From positions 49,769,053 through 49,833,052 of the forward strand of contig CM060732.1 of NCBI GenBank assembly GCA_030704615.1: a stretch of 64,000 nt of DNA, given 5' to 3'. Positions 1 through 11,438 of this stretch are shown here, one piece after another (the first letter of the stretch is position 1; each line of letters starts with the position of its first letter). Under the pieces are notes generated by a model. The model searched no databases. It worked only from the letters and a program-made list of their open reading frames with translations, and was not told the origin of the DNA. Source of the stretch: Takakia lepidozioides. Taxonomy: Eukaryota; Streptophyta; Takakiopsida; Takakiales; Takakiaceae. Both the position numbers and the translations under genes were made by a program.

Positions 1-133
1 ACTGACATGCATGCACCTTACAAGGCCCTTGCTTGCAGTGTGCTGGTGAATCTGATAATGAGAATAAACTGTGAGTCAGTGGGAGAGTGGCTAACCTCAG
101 ATATGGTTGCTTACCATTTTGTTTCTTGTGCAG

Positions 134-231
134 GGGCTCCTATTGCACATGGAAGACATCGAGGAGTTGTGCACCGAGTTCCCTGCGACGACCGTGCTGA
201 TGGACCACTTGGGCTTCTGCAAGCCACCCAC
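134..231 (+). pseudogene. amidohydrolase-family exon (partial)
   Basis: A single open exon lies between an AG acceptor (132-133) and a GT donor (232-233). It encodes about 32 residues containing IEELCTEFP, TVLMDHLGFCKPP. This resembles the segment following the metal-binding barrel core in plant amidohydrolase-2 family proteins (metal-dependent hydrolases, TIM barrel). The next expected exon is not clear: after an acceptor near 627 there is a short resemblance to the family (LLNLSR), but the frame breaks at once. The upstream part lies outside the window. It is either the tail of a decaying gene or an exon of a gene with long introns. The family call rests on my recognition of the motif; the functional state is unknown. 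Confidence 0.5.
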
Positions 232-1682
232 GTGAGCTTTAGCAGTCGTTCTTTGATTCATGTCTCCCATGATGGTTTCCCATTCCTGTGATGATTTTTA
301 ACCCTTTCTTCAGTGAAATGCCACTGTGAGTGAGCGGTCTGTCGTCTACTTTGGCAGGCTGTAATGGCAACTATTGGGGACCAAGAGCAAATACTTCCTT
401 TTTATCAGATATAGATTGTGGATGGAACCTACTTCTCAGCTTACTTCTGGCTCTGAGTCGCGGGGCCACCATTGTGCTATTCTCCTTACCTCTCCTACAC
501 CACCCACCTGCCCTCCCTTTTCCTTCATTATCCCCCCTCTTGTCTGCTCCATCTTAACTGGTCCTGGTGCGACCTGATGTTATCTGTGGGCTGAGTTCAG
601 CTGCTTGTTTGGGATGGTTTTTGCAGGATGGACACGACTCTTAAACCTTTCCCGGTGCTTATGATGGCTGGATGATGCCTATAATTATGCCTGTGATGTT
701 TAACTACCAAGTTTTCACCTGGCGAAACTTATATGCAGCCATTCCATGCTGAAGGGGCGCCCTCTAGAACTCCAAAACAGATTTTGTCAAGTCCAGCATC
801 ACAAGGCTTTATCGTTCTCTATCTGGATTATTTGAGCTACCCAAAAAAACCTTGGAGGAAAAGACACTAGTTTGTTTCCCCTATTGGATGATTTGCCATA
901 CCTTCTTTGTGGTATGATTACAAGGTCGCTGCAAATGCTTATGAAGCAATGTTGGAGGAATTCACATGATACTTGGGGAATAGAAACTGGGTAAGGGAGA
1001 GGGCAGTTGGGTCATTTGAGACCCACTGAATACTCCAAGTCATCACCACTCTTTGTCAGCTTAGATGGCAATGTACTTATTCTTCAAGGGGTAGAGCTTT
1101 TCTGCCAGTGGCCTTGGTATCTGGATGGCCTTCCCAATATCCCCATCGGTGAGGATATTCCACTATTCCTCCGCAGTCTTATCTAGGGGTCCAAGCACAT
1201 CCGAAGTTTGGAATGTTTTCATATTCTTGTTTCCCACTATCATCTTGCCGTCTTCACCTCTCCCTTGTTACTGTTACTTACACGAGGCCTGGTTCTCAGA
1301 ATTTATTGGTTAAGATGCTACAGTATAGTACTCCATGAATAGATTGTGGAGTCATCACGGTCAGTGAAACTGTCTTTGTGATTATTATTCTCTGCTATGT
1401 ACTGCCTCAAATTTATTTGCACCGATGATTCACATGAGTCTAAATGCAATTTCTGTACACATTAGCACTTTATTTGTTGATGCAAAGCCCGCAAACTGCC
1501 GTGTTCCGAGTGACTGGACAAAGGGGAGGCAATGTTGATGTACCTAGGCCGCCAAGCTGGGGTGCGACGGTCCATTTCATATGGACTGGAGGTTTGGAAG
1601 AGGGTGCACAGCTGTGGACCCACCTGTTTTATATACACATTCTGAAAACCACTGCCATGCAACCTACGCAACCTTTACAACC
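232..1682. other. no recognisable gene
   Basis: About 1.45 kb with only short open frames. A possible decayed amidohydrolase exon sits at 617-660. I see no domain, RNA gene, terminal repeat or microsatellite here. Confidence 0.4.
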
Positions 1683-2652
1683 CTGAATTTGGCGAAGACA
1701 TAACGATACCGTCGCTGATAAAAATTGCGAAAAGAATCCCTCTGCAGACTTGGATGCGTTACTGGCGAAGAACCCCTTCAAGACGTAGTGAGAGCCATCA
1801 AAAAAGTCACTGGAATATTCGGGGTATTCTGCCATAACTTCGAAGCCTGGGAAGGGCTGAAAGGAGGTCGTGGTCCACTCCCACCCGCCATTTCGGAGAC
1901 TCTGAATTTCATTTGACTGAACAAGCTCGCGAAGACGGGCTGGTCGATTACCTTGGACCAGTGGTCCGATGATTGGGTGCTGTGAACAAAGCACTCCCCC
2001 TCTGCCATAGTCCAAGTAGCTGGGCACTTCCAACCCTCTTTCTTGAAGAATTGGAAATCTACAGGCTCCCAGAACTCCTCTCTCTCATAGCCCCCATCCA
2101 AGACAAATCGGTAAAAGTCACCCACTGTGACAGGCATGGGGCTCACTAGAAAAGGTTCAGACACACAGGTGGAAAACTGAGGATACTCGTTGTCCCTGTG
2201 AAAGACTCCATCTTTAGCATCCGCACCAAGCACCACCCTTCCTGGTAGGATGCGTTTCAGGTTTCGTACTGTATAATTGGGGACCACCATGTTTGGCTCA
2301 ACCCCATTTGTTCGTCTTCCTGGATAGATTGGCTGACATATTCTTCTCAAAAGCCAATCTTCGCTCCTGGACTTGCATGTAGGACAAAGTTTCCAGGTGC
2401 ATTCTACCATACTACCAGGGTCATGAGGCGAGAGCTTGTCTTGGCACCGGCTATGGCGTCCAACAGAATACGCCTTGCGTTCTGGACATATGCGACTACT
2501 TCCTCCGTTGTGGGCCACTTCGGCGGCGCTTCTGGGTGCTTATGGCACTTGGAAGGATCAAGAACAGTGGGATCCATACCCCGAGAGAACGTAACATCCA
2601 GCTGTGATGAAGGCTCATGGGGCAAGATCTTCTGCTTTGCAAATGCGCTCAT
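1683..2652 (-). pseudogene. EgtB/OvoA-like DinB + FGE-sulfatase domain pseudogene
   Basis: This is a minus-strand relic of an iron-dependent sulfoxide synthase-like protein (family known in ergothioneine and ovothiol synthesis). It starts at an ATG (2650-2652). The N-terminal part carries DPSKCHKHPEAPPKWPTTEE, typical of the linker from the DinB-like domain. The FGE/SUMF1-like domain follows, with DNEYPQFS and TVGDFYRFVLDGGYEREEFW. Its C-terminal part, WEWTTTSFQPFPGF through YSSDFFDGSHYVLKG, lies in a second frame. The last piece, containing RDSFRNFYQR and YVFAKFR (to about 1683), needs a third frame. At the first break NV is missing from the usual GNVWEW; the second break is at an AAGGGG run. 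Part of the catalytic middle is also missing. The protein is therefore not made intact. Family assignment is by motif; substrate is unknown. Confidence 0.7.
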
Positions 2653-2863
2653 GTGACCACTACCAAAACAGAACGAGTACAATACATGTTAGCAGGCGTT
2701 TGATTCCGAGGATACGGATATTTCAGATGAGGGAAAGTCATCAAAGGAAAATTGAATCAAAGATTGGATCTGGAAAGCTCGTCCACCATGCATCTCTCTA
2801 CGGGATGGCAACAGTCCTAGAGTGGGCACTATTAGCTGCATATTTAGACACTTGATTTAGTAC

Positions 2864-3191
2864 CCTGGAGACAATCACAGCTTTCAGCCTCCTTGCGAAC
2901 AACATCAAGCACAGAGTCAATGAGCTCGTCGCCCTCAGTGTAATGGCCCTTTGCCCAGTTGTTGCCGGCTCCACACTGCCCAAACACAAAGTTATCAGGT
3001 CGGAATGGCTGGCCGTAGGGTCCCGAGCGCACGCTATCCATGGTGCCAGGCTCCAGGTCCATGAGCACCGCACGAGGCACATATCGGTCTCCACTGGCCT
3101 CATTGAAGTAGACGTTGATGCGTTCCAGCTGTAGGTCAGAATCCCCATGGTATGTCCCAGTTGCGTCGATCCCATGCTCGTCACAGATTAC
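2864..3191 (-). pseudogene. isolated beta-tubulin exon
   Basis: One exon-length frame on the minus strand starts after a CAG acceptor and runs from VICDEHGID through [20 protein letters not shown] and [13 protein letters not shown] to EAESCDCLQ. It ends in G followed by a GTAC donor, at the conserved first intron position of plant beta-tubulins. It covers roughly residues 22-131 of a protein of about 445 residues. The N-terminal MREILHIQ exon is not found within 1 kb upstream, and the FQVCHSLGGG exon is not found on the downstream side, where the EgtB relic begins. Substitutions at usually invariant positions (a GDELID where GAELID is usual) suggest relaxed constraint. It reads as a captured or orphan exon rather than a working tubulin gene. 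Confidence 0.8.
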
Positions 3192-4117
<926 letters not shown>

Positions 4118-5741
4118 ATGGTGAGGGGCGGAATGCTTGTCAAGCATGCAGCGTTCAATACAAGGATTCTCGACTATCTAGCATGTCCTCTTTCCAAGGA
4201 ACCCCTCAGGTAGTGAAAATTGTACTTTAGGGTTGCATGATCTTTGTGTTACTTTTGCAATGCAAAAACTGGATATGGTTCTACGACCTTGAGCTATATG
4301 ATGCCCCCTCGAAGGCCCTGTTGGTCAGGGTAAGACGATCATTCGAGTTTAGGGCATTTTTTCCATTCATACGCACTTCCACGAACCCAGCAGGAATCCC
4401 AACTTGGGATGAGATTTGAAGGGTGCCCCTAACCTTCAGGTTTGAAAGGTAAGAAGAAATATTCCCTTTTTATTGGGTTCTACTATGTAAGTGAATGATA
4501 CCCTTGGCTTCAACGATGAAATGGCCTGTGAAGGGAGGTGAAGGCTTCAATTTTCAGGTCTGATCCCAATAACCTGCTCAAGCAGGTCTCAGAAGAGCAG
4601 TTCAGCACCCACTAGGTGAACTCTTCTCTTTTCATTGAATGTGGTCGGCCTGAGTTGAAAAGATAGGACTGTGGCCTGATCTCAACAGCTCAGGTATAGC
4701 ATGGCTTACTGGTTGCTGGTCGCTGGCATTTTCCATGGAATCTAATTCTACTTTAATCTCGTTCTTCAATTAGGTTCTTTCAGGTAATTTTAGCCTCAAA
4801 TGTGAAATGCTGGAAGGCTCTGTAGGGGTTTGTTATTCCCCATTCGCTTCACAGACTCCCATGCCAGCCTGAATCCCAGCATTGACATCCTGACAGTTGC
4901 TCTGCCAACCTGAATCTAAGATCTGTTTGTTTCTTACATCTGCGACAACACATCATCATGTGAATCCAGGATAAATAAGGATCCCGTTGGTTACAGCAAG
5001 TCAGTCTGAAGTGTGAAATCCAGGTTTGATAGAGATGTGAATACAAATAGCAAAAAAAGTAACAATTGCTTGTCATGTGTATGAACAAAATCTTAAAAAC
5101 TTTTTCTCTAATTCTGAGTGAAGGAGGCAGGAAGATTATGGAGTGCAGTACAGAGAGCAGTTGGAAACAGTGTACATTGCAATGGATGTGGCTTTTTAGT
5201 TGGATGGGCTGGGATGAGTGATGCTCAATAGTTCCAATTGGGTTGTTGCAGATACAGTGAGAAGTCCCAGGAGCTCATCAACGATGCACTTGGTGTGGCT
5301 TATCCGGTTGGTCCTTTATGCATATAAATTGCTCGCATGCTGGATGCTAAACTCAAGACTTATTGATGTCTGATAATGATTGGCTTCATGTATTTAAGAA
5401 TGAGTGGGATCTGTAATCTATATACTCTTTAGGGAGGAGGGTGACAATTCAAAAAAGTTGGCTGCGATCAGCAGTATTTCCTGTAGTTTGCACCAGAAGC
5501 AGGCAAATTCTCTGAAAGATTAATCCTGCCTCTTGGCTGAGTATGAGGTTTGTTTTCAGGTACAATTTTCATGTTGACTCAGCAAGAAAGATGGTTTTCA
5601 CAGTTTTTCCCCCCCTCTATTTAACAGGTCATTGATGGTGTTCCATGCTTGGTGCCCATGAAGGGACGAGTTATTGAGAAAGGCACTGAGAATCCAGAAT
5701 CCGACTCCGCAGAGAAGACCTTGACACCAACTGACCTGTGA
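4118..5741 (+). CDS. Trm112-domain (PREY/UPF0434-like) small protein, 3 exons
   Basis: Exons 4118-4209, 5252-5306 and 5628-5741 join to an 86-residue protein; all introns are GT-AG and the phases fit. Exon 1 carries LDYLACPLSKEPLR, the Trm112/UPF0434 signature (C-P-L-x-K-x-P-L). Exon 2 has LINDALGVAYP and exon 3 VIDGVPCLVP, completing the small zinc-ribbon-like fold in its PREY form. These proteins act as stabilising partners of methyltransferases, PREY in mitochondria. The length fits the bacterial UPF0434 and plant PREY-like class, not the longer cytosolic TRM112. The start chosen is the first ATG; the basic N-terminus (MVRGGMLVKHAAFNTR) could be a short mitochondrial presequence. The second exon and everything downstream are copied, inverted, at 31.1-33.6 kb. 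Confidence 0.85.
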
Positions 5742-7156
5742 GAGTTATATGGTTCTCAAGATTATGTCTACCATGGTCATACATTGCTACAGAATTTCTG
5801 AAGAGTGCATTGGTGAGCTTACGACAGACTCAAATCTGCTGCTAATGAGATGTATGGTGTGATGAAAATGAAATCCTGCCAGTCTTTTGATAAGAATGCA
5901 TGTGCGCAGGCAGCATTTTCGCCACCTTATGCTTTGATTTTTGGCAGTGACTTACAGAGCTGAAGTGAATGAAGATTACAAGCCTTGGGTTCTCCAGCAT
6001 GCCAGTGTTTTATGCTAGGGGCATACTAGTTATCTGTCGTTTGTGTCAGAGATGGTATAGCCAACAATGGAGTTATGTGGTTATGGTTATTTCATCTTTG
6101 CTACACGATTTAGAGTTATATCGCCTCTGATATGACAATACAACATAATAGGATTGCAAGGCCGAGATTGTGAGCCACAGTTTGGAAGCATTAGTCCTCA
6201 TATTTGCACTAGGTGGGAGTCAGCAGCATTTCCTTTACAGGAATAGAGAAAATCAGAATTTTGCTTAGACCGACAATTGTACTTATGTTGTTCTGTAGTT
6301 GAACAGTACTCTGTAGATATTCACAGATTCAGTACACAGGAGGCTAGTGGTCTACGATCTGGAGGAATTGTGCTTATAATTCCTGAGAGACTGTAGCAGT
6401 CTATGTGCAATCTGTGTGTGCATGTGGTTGTGAGACCGAGAGGGAGAGCCGTGCAAACTAGAATTTTGGGTTTTACGGACTATAAAAGTAACATTGATGT
6501 GTATAGGCACAAGCATGGGTTGAACAAACCCGTGACCGAACTAGTCAGATTGGAAGAAATTACCAGATGTCCTCCTTTCCACAGATACTGTAGGTCAACC
6601 TCAAAGAACGGTCTAGTTAGGTGACAATCTCAAGCAGGGCTTGCTATGAGCCATATGCAGCCCACTACAGGGTCTCATCCAGGACTGCCCTTTACTGTAC
6701 ATTGTCTCTGATATACAAGATTTGTGGCCGGTGGTGTGTGAAGTTGAAAAAACAGAATGACCACCACCTCAATATGGAAAGCAGAAGCACTAATCTCCCC
6801 TGACTCCGGTTTAGACAGCCTCATCTCTCTCTAGTCTGATTTATCTATTATGGTCCGAGTTCACCCCAAGATGGGTAACAATCGTGGGGCTTCACCACAA
6901 CTAGTTCACTTTTCTTCTCACTCTGCAGGCACAGGGATGGCACTGTGGGAGGCAGATGCTATCTCCTTGCATAGTTCGGTAGGCTTCTATCATGGAGAAG
7001 ATTAGGGGGTCAGATGGTGGAGGTCAATGGTTTATCTATCTTCACAAGGTCTGTGGCACCTCCAAAGCCAAGAGTTCAGATCTGAACAGATTTCAAGATT
7101 TGGAAGAGAGCCAAACTTGTCTCCCCACTTGGTGAATTGTCTTTGTTGGCTCTGTC

Positions 7157-7585
7157 CTGCAAGGGATAGAGGCATTGTGGAGACTTCTTGCCTAGGCGGA
7201 GGACGGAGAACTAGGCTTATCCATTAAGCCTATAGAGAGATAGAGAGAGCCTAGTCATTAGAGGGTTGATGGGACCCGCAGCGGATAGATGCATTGTGGA
7301 GACATCTTTAGGGAGAGAACACGGCATATCCATTAAGCCTAGAGAGAGAGAGCCCCTAGTCTTTAGAGGGTTGTTGGGACCCGCAAGAGGCATTGTGGAG
7401 ACTTCTTGCCTAGGCGGAGAATGGAGAACCGGGCTTATCCATTAAGCCTAGAGAGAGAGAGCCTAGTCTTTAGAGGGTTGATGGGACCCGCAAGGGATAG
7501 AGGCATAGTGGATACATCTTTAGGGAGAGAACTAGGCTTATCCATTAAGCCTAGTCTATGGAGGGTTGATGGGAATGATTCATGA
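7157..7585. repeat. minisatellite, about 4 copies of a roughly 110-bp unit
   Basis: Units share ggcattgtggagac, then ttatccattaagcctagag, then a GA-rich stretch, cctagtctttagagggttga and gggacccgcaag. Four imperfect units lie head to tail; the last is shortened. The inverted paralogue (around 31480-31560) lacks the array, so it grew after the duplication or was lost from the other copy. Confidence 0.75.
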
Positions 7586-7882
7586 AGCCCTAGAAAAAGT
7601 ATAAAACAACAACCACAAAATCACCACAGGATAGAGACTCTTGTGGCGGAGCCGCTTGTTTATCTTCACTTGTTTATCTTCACTTCTCTTCTTACGTTTA
7701 CAGTATTGCTTCACTTATTTAGGATTAGCACTTACTGAGGATGATCTCTGTTTGCTGGAACCACAAGCGGCAGGCCTTGAATTGATGTGGGGTAAAAAGA
7801 CAGAATAGACTCTGACCTCCTTGATGTCAGTGGACTATGTCTCCCATCCTCATGTTGCCTTCTTCCTTGTCTCATACGTGAT

Positions 7883-8086
7883 CAGTGTTTTTTTTTTCAA
7901 ATTTGGAAAAGAACAGGAGTGGGAGAATGTATATCATCCATATTAGGCGAATTCATCCAAGATTTATATTTGTTTTGAGAATTTTGGCGATTTCATCCAT
8001 GAGAAATAGGGAATTTACGACAGAATATTCGATTTTGATTTTTGAGGTCGAAAAAGTGCGAAATTTCGCCAGAAATTAAAACACTG
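7883..8086. mobile_element. hAT-type MITE with 8-bp TSD
   Basis: A 204-bp AT-rich element has terminal inverted repeats beginning CAGTGTTTT. It is flanked by perfect 8-bp direct repeats TACGTGAT (7875-7882 and 8087-8094). The inverted paralogue at about 31290-31303 reads straight through a single TACGTGAT, giving an exact empty site. Terminal CAGTG and 8-bp target duplication are classic for non-autonomous hAT elements. No coding capacity. Confidence 0.88.
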
Positions 8087-8244
8087 TACGTGATAGATCT
8101 CATTTTCTGACATGTTCCCTACCAAGTCATAGCCACTTTCAAAATATATTTTTCTAAGTTCCCCCAAACAACTGAGCGCCTACAAGATGTGGGGTGCATT
8201 AGACGGTATGGCCCATGTTTCACACCACTGTCGATTGGTTCGGG

Positions 8245-8357
8245 AGAGGGTGCTTTCATTTCACCAGCCATGTCCAATCCCAAACAACCCCCTGTATCAG
8301 GCAGTATGAGAAACTCAGGAAAAAACAAGCATTTTTGGACAACTATTTGCAAGTTTC
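8245..8357 (-). repeat. repeat R, right part (matches 37825-37945)
   Basis: The reverse complement matches 37825-37945, including atagttgtccaaaaatgctt and actgcctgatacagg. At 37568-37945 this piece directly follows the sequence that is found alone at 19702-19955. The two pieces are therefore halves of one repeat separated here by the inversion described below. Its left edge overlaps the break in pol with the shared string gcaagtttc. Confidence 0.75.
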
Positions 8358-9127
8358 ACGTTCTGGAACACCCTTTTGAGATGCTCCAAGTGCTCCTCCT
8401 TTGTTTTCGAATACACCAAGATGTCGTCGATGTACACGATCACAAAGTCATCCAACCACTCCTGGAAAAGGCTGTTCATCAGCGTGCTAAATGTCGCTGG
8501 TGCATTGGTGAGCCCAAAAGGCATCACCAAGAACTCATATGAACCATACCTTGTCCTGCACGCGGTCTTCTCCTCATCTCCTTCCGCCACTCGAATTTGA
8601 TGATAGCCGGAGCGCGGATCAATCCGGCTGAAATACTTCGCTCCTGCCAACCGATCGAAAAGGTCGTCGATCATTGGCAAATGGTACCGGTTTTTAATAG
8701 TCACCTTATTCAGAGCCATGTAATCGACACACATCCGCAGCGTCCCATCCTTCTTGTCTGCAAATAGCACCGGGGCTCCGTAGGGTGACTTACTCGGCCG
8801 GATGTACCCCTTTGACATTAGATCCTTGAGCTGGGTCTTCAGCTCGACCAACTCTCTGTGGCTCAACCGGTAGGGCGCCTTGGCAGGCGGTTCCGATCCC
8901 GGTATCACCTCAATCTTGTGGTCAACTCCTCTTCGCGGTGGCAAGCCGCTTGGCAAATCCTCCGGCATCACATCATGGTATTTCTCCAAAATCCCCTTGA
9001 TCCAATCTGGGCTCGGCTCTCCATCGCCTTCTCCCTTCACTTCTCTAATGTAGAGCAAAAATTGGGGCTCGTGTGCCTCCTCCACAGCCCACTCCCTTGC
9101 TAACAGAAGGTTTATTCGCCCTCTCAC
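8357..9127 (-). pseudogene. Ty3/gypsy reverse transcriptase (truncated at the inversion point)
   Basis: An open frame holds the RT fingers and palm: [62 protein letters not shown] (first catalytic Asp), [12 protein letters not shown], and the YIDDILVYS box with both catalytic Asp residues. After KRVFQN the match to the family ends and unrelated repeat R begins. The missing thumb and connection are at 20060 onward on the other strand. RT copies the element RNA into DNA in the cytoplasmic particle; this copy cannot do so as it stands. Confidence 0.92.
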
Positions 9128-10690
9128 GGATTTGGGCGTTTCCGAAACTCGTAAGACCTCGCCACCAAGGTCATCCCCAAAATGAGATCCACTCCATCGA
9201 TCTCGCAGACGGTGAAGTTCTCACGTCCCTCCCAACTCCCCAGTTGAAGAGGAACATCGAACGCCAACCTCGTCGCCAATTGCGGTTCTCTTTTGGCAGA
9301 ACGCACCTCAATAGAGGCCCCTACGTCAGTTGTCGGGAGTCCCAGCTTTTGTGCCGTTGCCGGTGTCATGAAGGGGTGCGACGCTCCTGTGTCCACCAAC
9401 AATGACACGTTAGTTCCGGATATTATCCCATCCACGAACAATAAGTGACTCCCTTTACGCAACGCGCCAGTTTCCTGATACAACTCACAAGAATATTTGT
9501 CTACCTTGCAAGTCCTGGCGACCACCGCTTCCACCAAGCGACTGATGGTATCTTCCGACAGCTCTGTGGTCGCCCGAGTCATGTTCAATTGTCGGGGCTT
9601 CGTGCACTTCTTGGCCATGTGCCCGGGCTCCCCACAATTGAAACACACTTCATCAAAGGTTGTCTTCTGTCCGCCATAGGCCGCTCCACCCGCTTTTCCT
9701 TTCGAAGCACCGGGTGCCGCCTTGACTTGTGATGGCCCTCCCTTCGATTTCTACATGCCATTGTCGCCGCGTGGCCTATCCCACTTCTTTTCCGGTCGGA
9801 AGGAGTCACCTTCCCACTGGGTCTTCTTGTGGTTCAGCTCCGTACGGCCTTGTCTTTCACCCCTAGGAACATCTGAGAAACATTCAGCCCTCTCAATTGC
9901 CTCGTTCAAAGTCTTAGGTGGCTTCTCCTCCAACTTCCGTCTGGCCCATGGGGCCAACCCCGCCACAAAGTTGAAGACCATTTCTGGTTCCGCCATATCC
10001 GCGACTTCGAGCAACAGCACCTTGAAAGCCTGGACATATCCCCGAATGTCATCTGTTTGCTTCAAATTCCTCATCTTGTCCCGGGCAAGCCAGGACGCGT
10101 TGAGGGGCACAAACTGTCGCTTCATCAATTCCTTGAACCCACTCCAGTTCAAGGTTTCCGGGCTTGGACCTCGGTCGTGAAGGCGTTTCTACCACCATTG
10201 TTGAGCATAGCCCCTCAAATAGGTGGGAGCCACTTCCACCCGATCCTCGTCACTCAACTTGGCCGCCCGGAAGTACTGCTCCAGCTCCAAGAGCCAGGTG
10301 TTGAGTGCCTTCCGATTTTGGACGCCCTCGAAGGTGTCGGGTTCCTTAGGCTTCACCTTAAACTTTGCCTTAGCGGAAGTGGCATTAGCCGCCTTCAACA
10401 CGTCTTTCAACGTCCCGCCAAACTACCAACAACCCTTCCCAAAAGCTGCCGGCATGGGAGGCATCTGTTGGTCTGTCGGAGCTCTCAGGGATTCCTCGGG
10501 CTCCGACTCCTCGGATTCCTCCTGCTCTTGAGCGGCCTCGTTTTCAAAAACCTGCGTCGCTTCCTCAAATGGCCGCTTCGGTGACACGTCGCCCCCATCG
10601 GGCTCACCAGGATCATCATCTTTTGGGCCGTTCCGCTTTCGCTTTGGCTGCCCGACCCCATGATGAGGCCAATCCCAAGGACAATCACGT
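9124..10690 (-). pseudogene. Ty3/gypsy gag and aspartic protease (broken)
   Basis: Gag pieces in order: an acidic N-terminal stretch (AAQEQEESEESEPEES, about 10500-10560); the capsid-like Retrotrans_gag domain (ALNTWLLELEQYFRAAKLSD at about 10270-10330), interrupted by a stop after YAQQWW near 10189; its continuation ending ERAECFSDVPRGERQ; and a CCHC zinc knuckle CFNCGEPGHMAKKC (about 9600-9648). The pepsin-like protease follows with the catalytic LLVDTGASHPF and the flap-side ILGMT. Gag shifts frame at least twice, so no full polyprotein can be made. Confidence 0.85.
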
Positions 10691-10716
10691 ACTGAACTCT
10701 AAGCTCTGATACCAAG

Positions 10717-11438
10717 TGTCGCGTACCTCACTTCGGTAAGCTCCCCTTCAAGTCATAGTTACTCGCTTTGATGCGCGCGCCTAACTCCCAACCTGGCCGC
10801 CGGGCCAACTTGGAGCTTCGGCTGCTCACCGGGACATAACGGTCCCCCTTTGCTCTCCCACTAAACCCTCCACATATTTGGGCCTAGTGGAATTCCCTTT
10901 GGTAGATGGCAGTCCGGAACAGCTCCCCACTCTTTGGTCGATTTCCGGCTCGCTCGCTTACTCACTAGTTTTTGGTCACCAACGGGCTTGCACCGTTCTC
11001 GGGGTCACTACTCCCCTTATATATACTTCTGTAGCTGTCCGCGGGGGTTTCACAACCAGCCATGCCATTTTATGGCGAACCACCACGAAAACCCTCGACT
11101 CCCGGTGATGAGTCGCGGTGAGTCTTGGCCCACTCACCACGGCCCCTATGGACCGTGATGAGTCCCAAGACTCCCCACGACTCCCACCACGAGGTCTCCG
11201 CCCCCATGGTGAGTCCTATGCCACCCCCCTAAGTCCCGCTAAGCTACCACCACCCCTTGTGGAGCCACCCCCACCGCAACCCGGTGTGCGGGGCTCCAGC
11301 TAGTGAGCGTCTCCGCCTTCTTGAGTGCCTTGGGCACTCAAGGGTGCTTCAGCCCCCCATGCCTATCGCTGCCGCCCACCACAGGGGCAGCCCCTCATGT
11401 GTCCCGACCCCCTGCCCTCAAGGCAAAGGGCGGCGACA
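10717..11438 (-). repeat. 5' LTR of the Ty3/gypsy provirus (722 bp)
   Basis: On the minus strand it runs from TGTCGCCG (11438) to GCGACA (10717). It is flanked outside by the target duplication ATTGT (11439-11443, plus-strand ACAAT) and inside by the Met-tRNA primer site. A TATA box TATATATAAG lies at 11017-11026. The last 144 bp (10717-10860) match the end of the 3' LTR at 22861-23004 almost perfectly, with about 4 differences by eye. The remaining 578 bp show no similarity to it. The U3 carries repeated GACTC/GATGAGTC motifs (about 11100-11220). Confidence 0.85.

Larger units (their letters stand above)
5240..8250 (+). repeat. segmental duplication, copy 1 (inverted copy at 31115-33567)
   Basis: From just before exon 2 of the Trm112-like gene to about 8250, the sequence is repeated in reverse complement at 31115-33567. 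Matched anchor points include exon 2 (SEKSQELINDALGVAYP), the tract around 6400-6660, the open frame at 7027 (LSSQGLWHLQSQEFRSEQIS) and the unit at 8095-8245. Differences are mainly point changes plus insertions specific to this copy: the minisatellite at 7157-7585 and the MITE at 7883-8086. Beyond the gene's stop codon (5741) I recognise no other coding sequence in it. Confidence 0.85.
8349..10716 (-). mobile_element. Ty3/gypsy chromovirus, 5' half (PBS-gag-PR-RT), inverted segment
   Basis: This is the internal region of an LTR retrotransposon read on the minus strand. The primer binding site (10698-10714) is TGGTATCAGAGC, complementary to initiator Met tRNA, just inside the LTR at 10717. 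Gag, protease and reverse transcriptase follow and stop abruptly at about 8357 in the RT palm-connection. The continuation (KLYAKASKCKFG, thumb, RNase H, integrase) is at 20060-22276 on the plus strand. The halves therefore belong to one provirus cut by an inversion. Several stops and frameshifts make it defective. Confidence 0.88.

Noticed and set aside
7157-7585. Regular repeats that could suggest a CRISPR array
   Set aside because: Units are about 110 bp, imperfect and without unique spacers; this is a eukaryotic minisatellite.
8189-10584. Long plus-strand frames across the gag-pol region
   Set aside because: All are antisense to gag, protease or RT on the minus strand, which carry the catalytic motifs.
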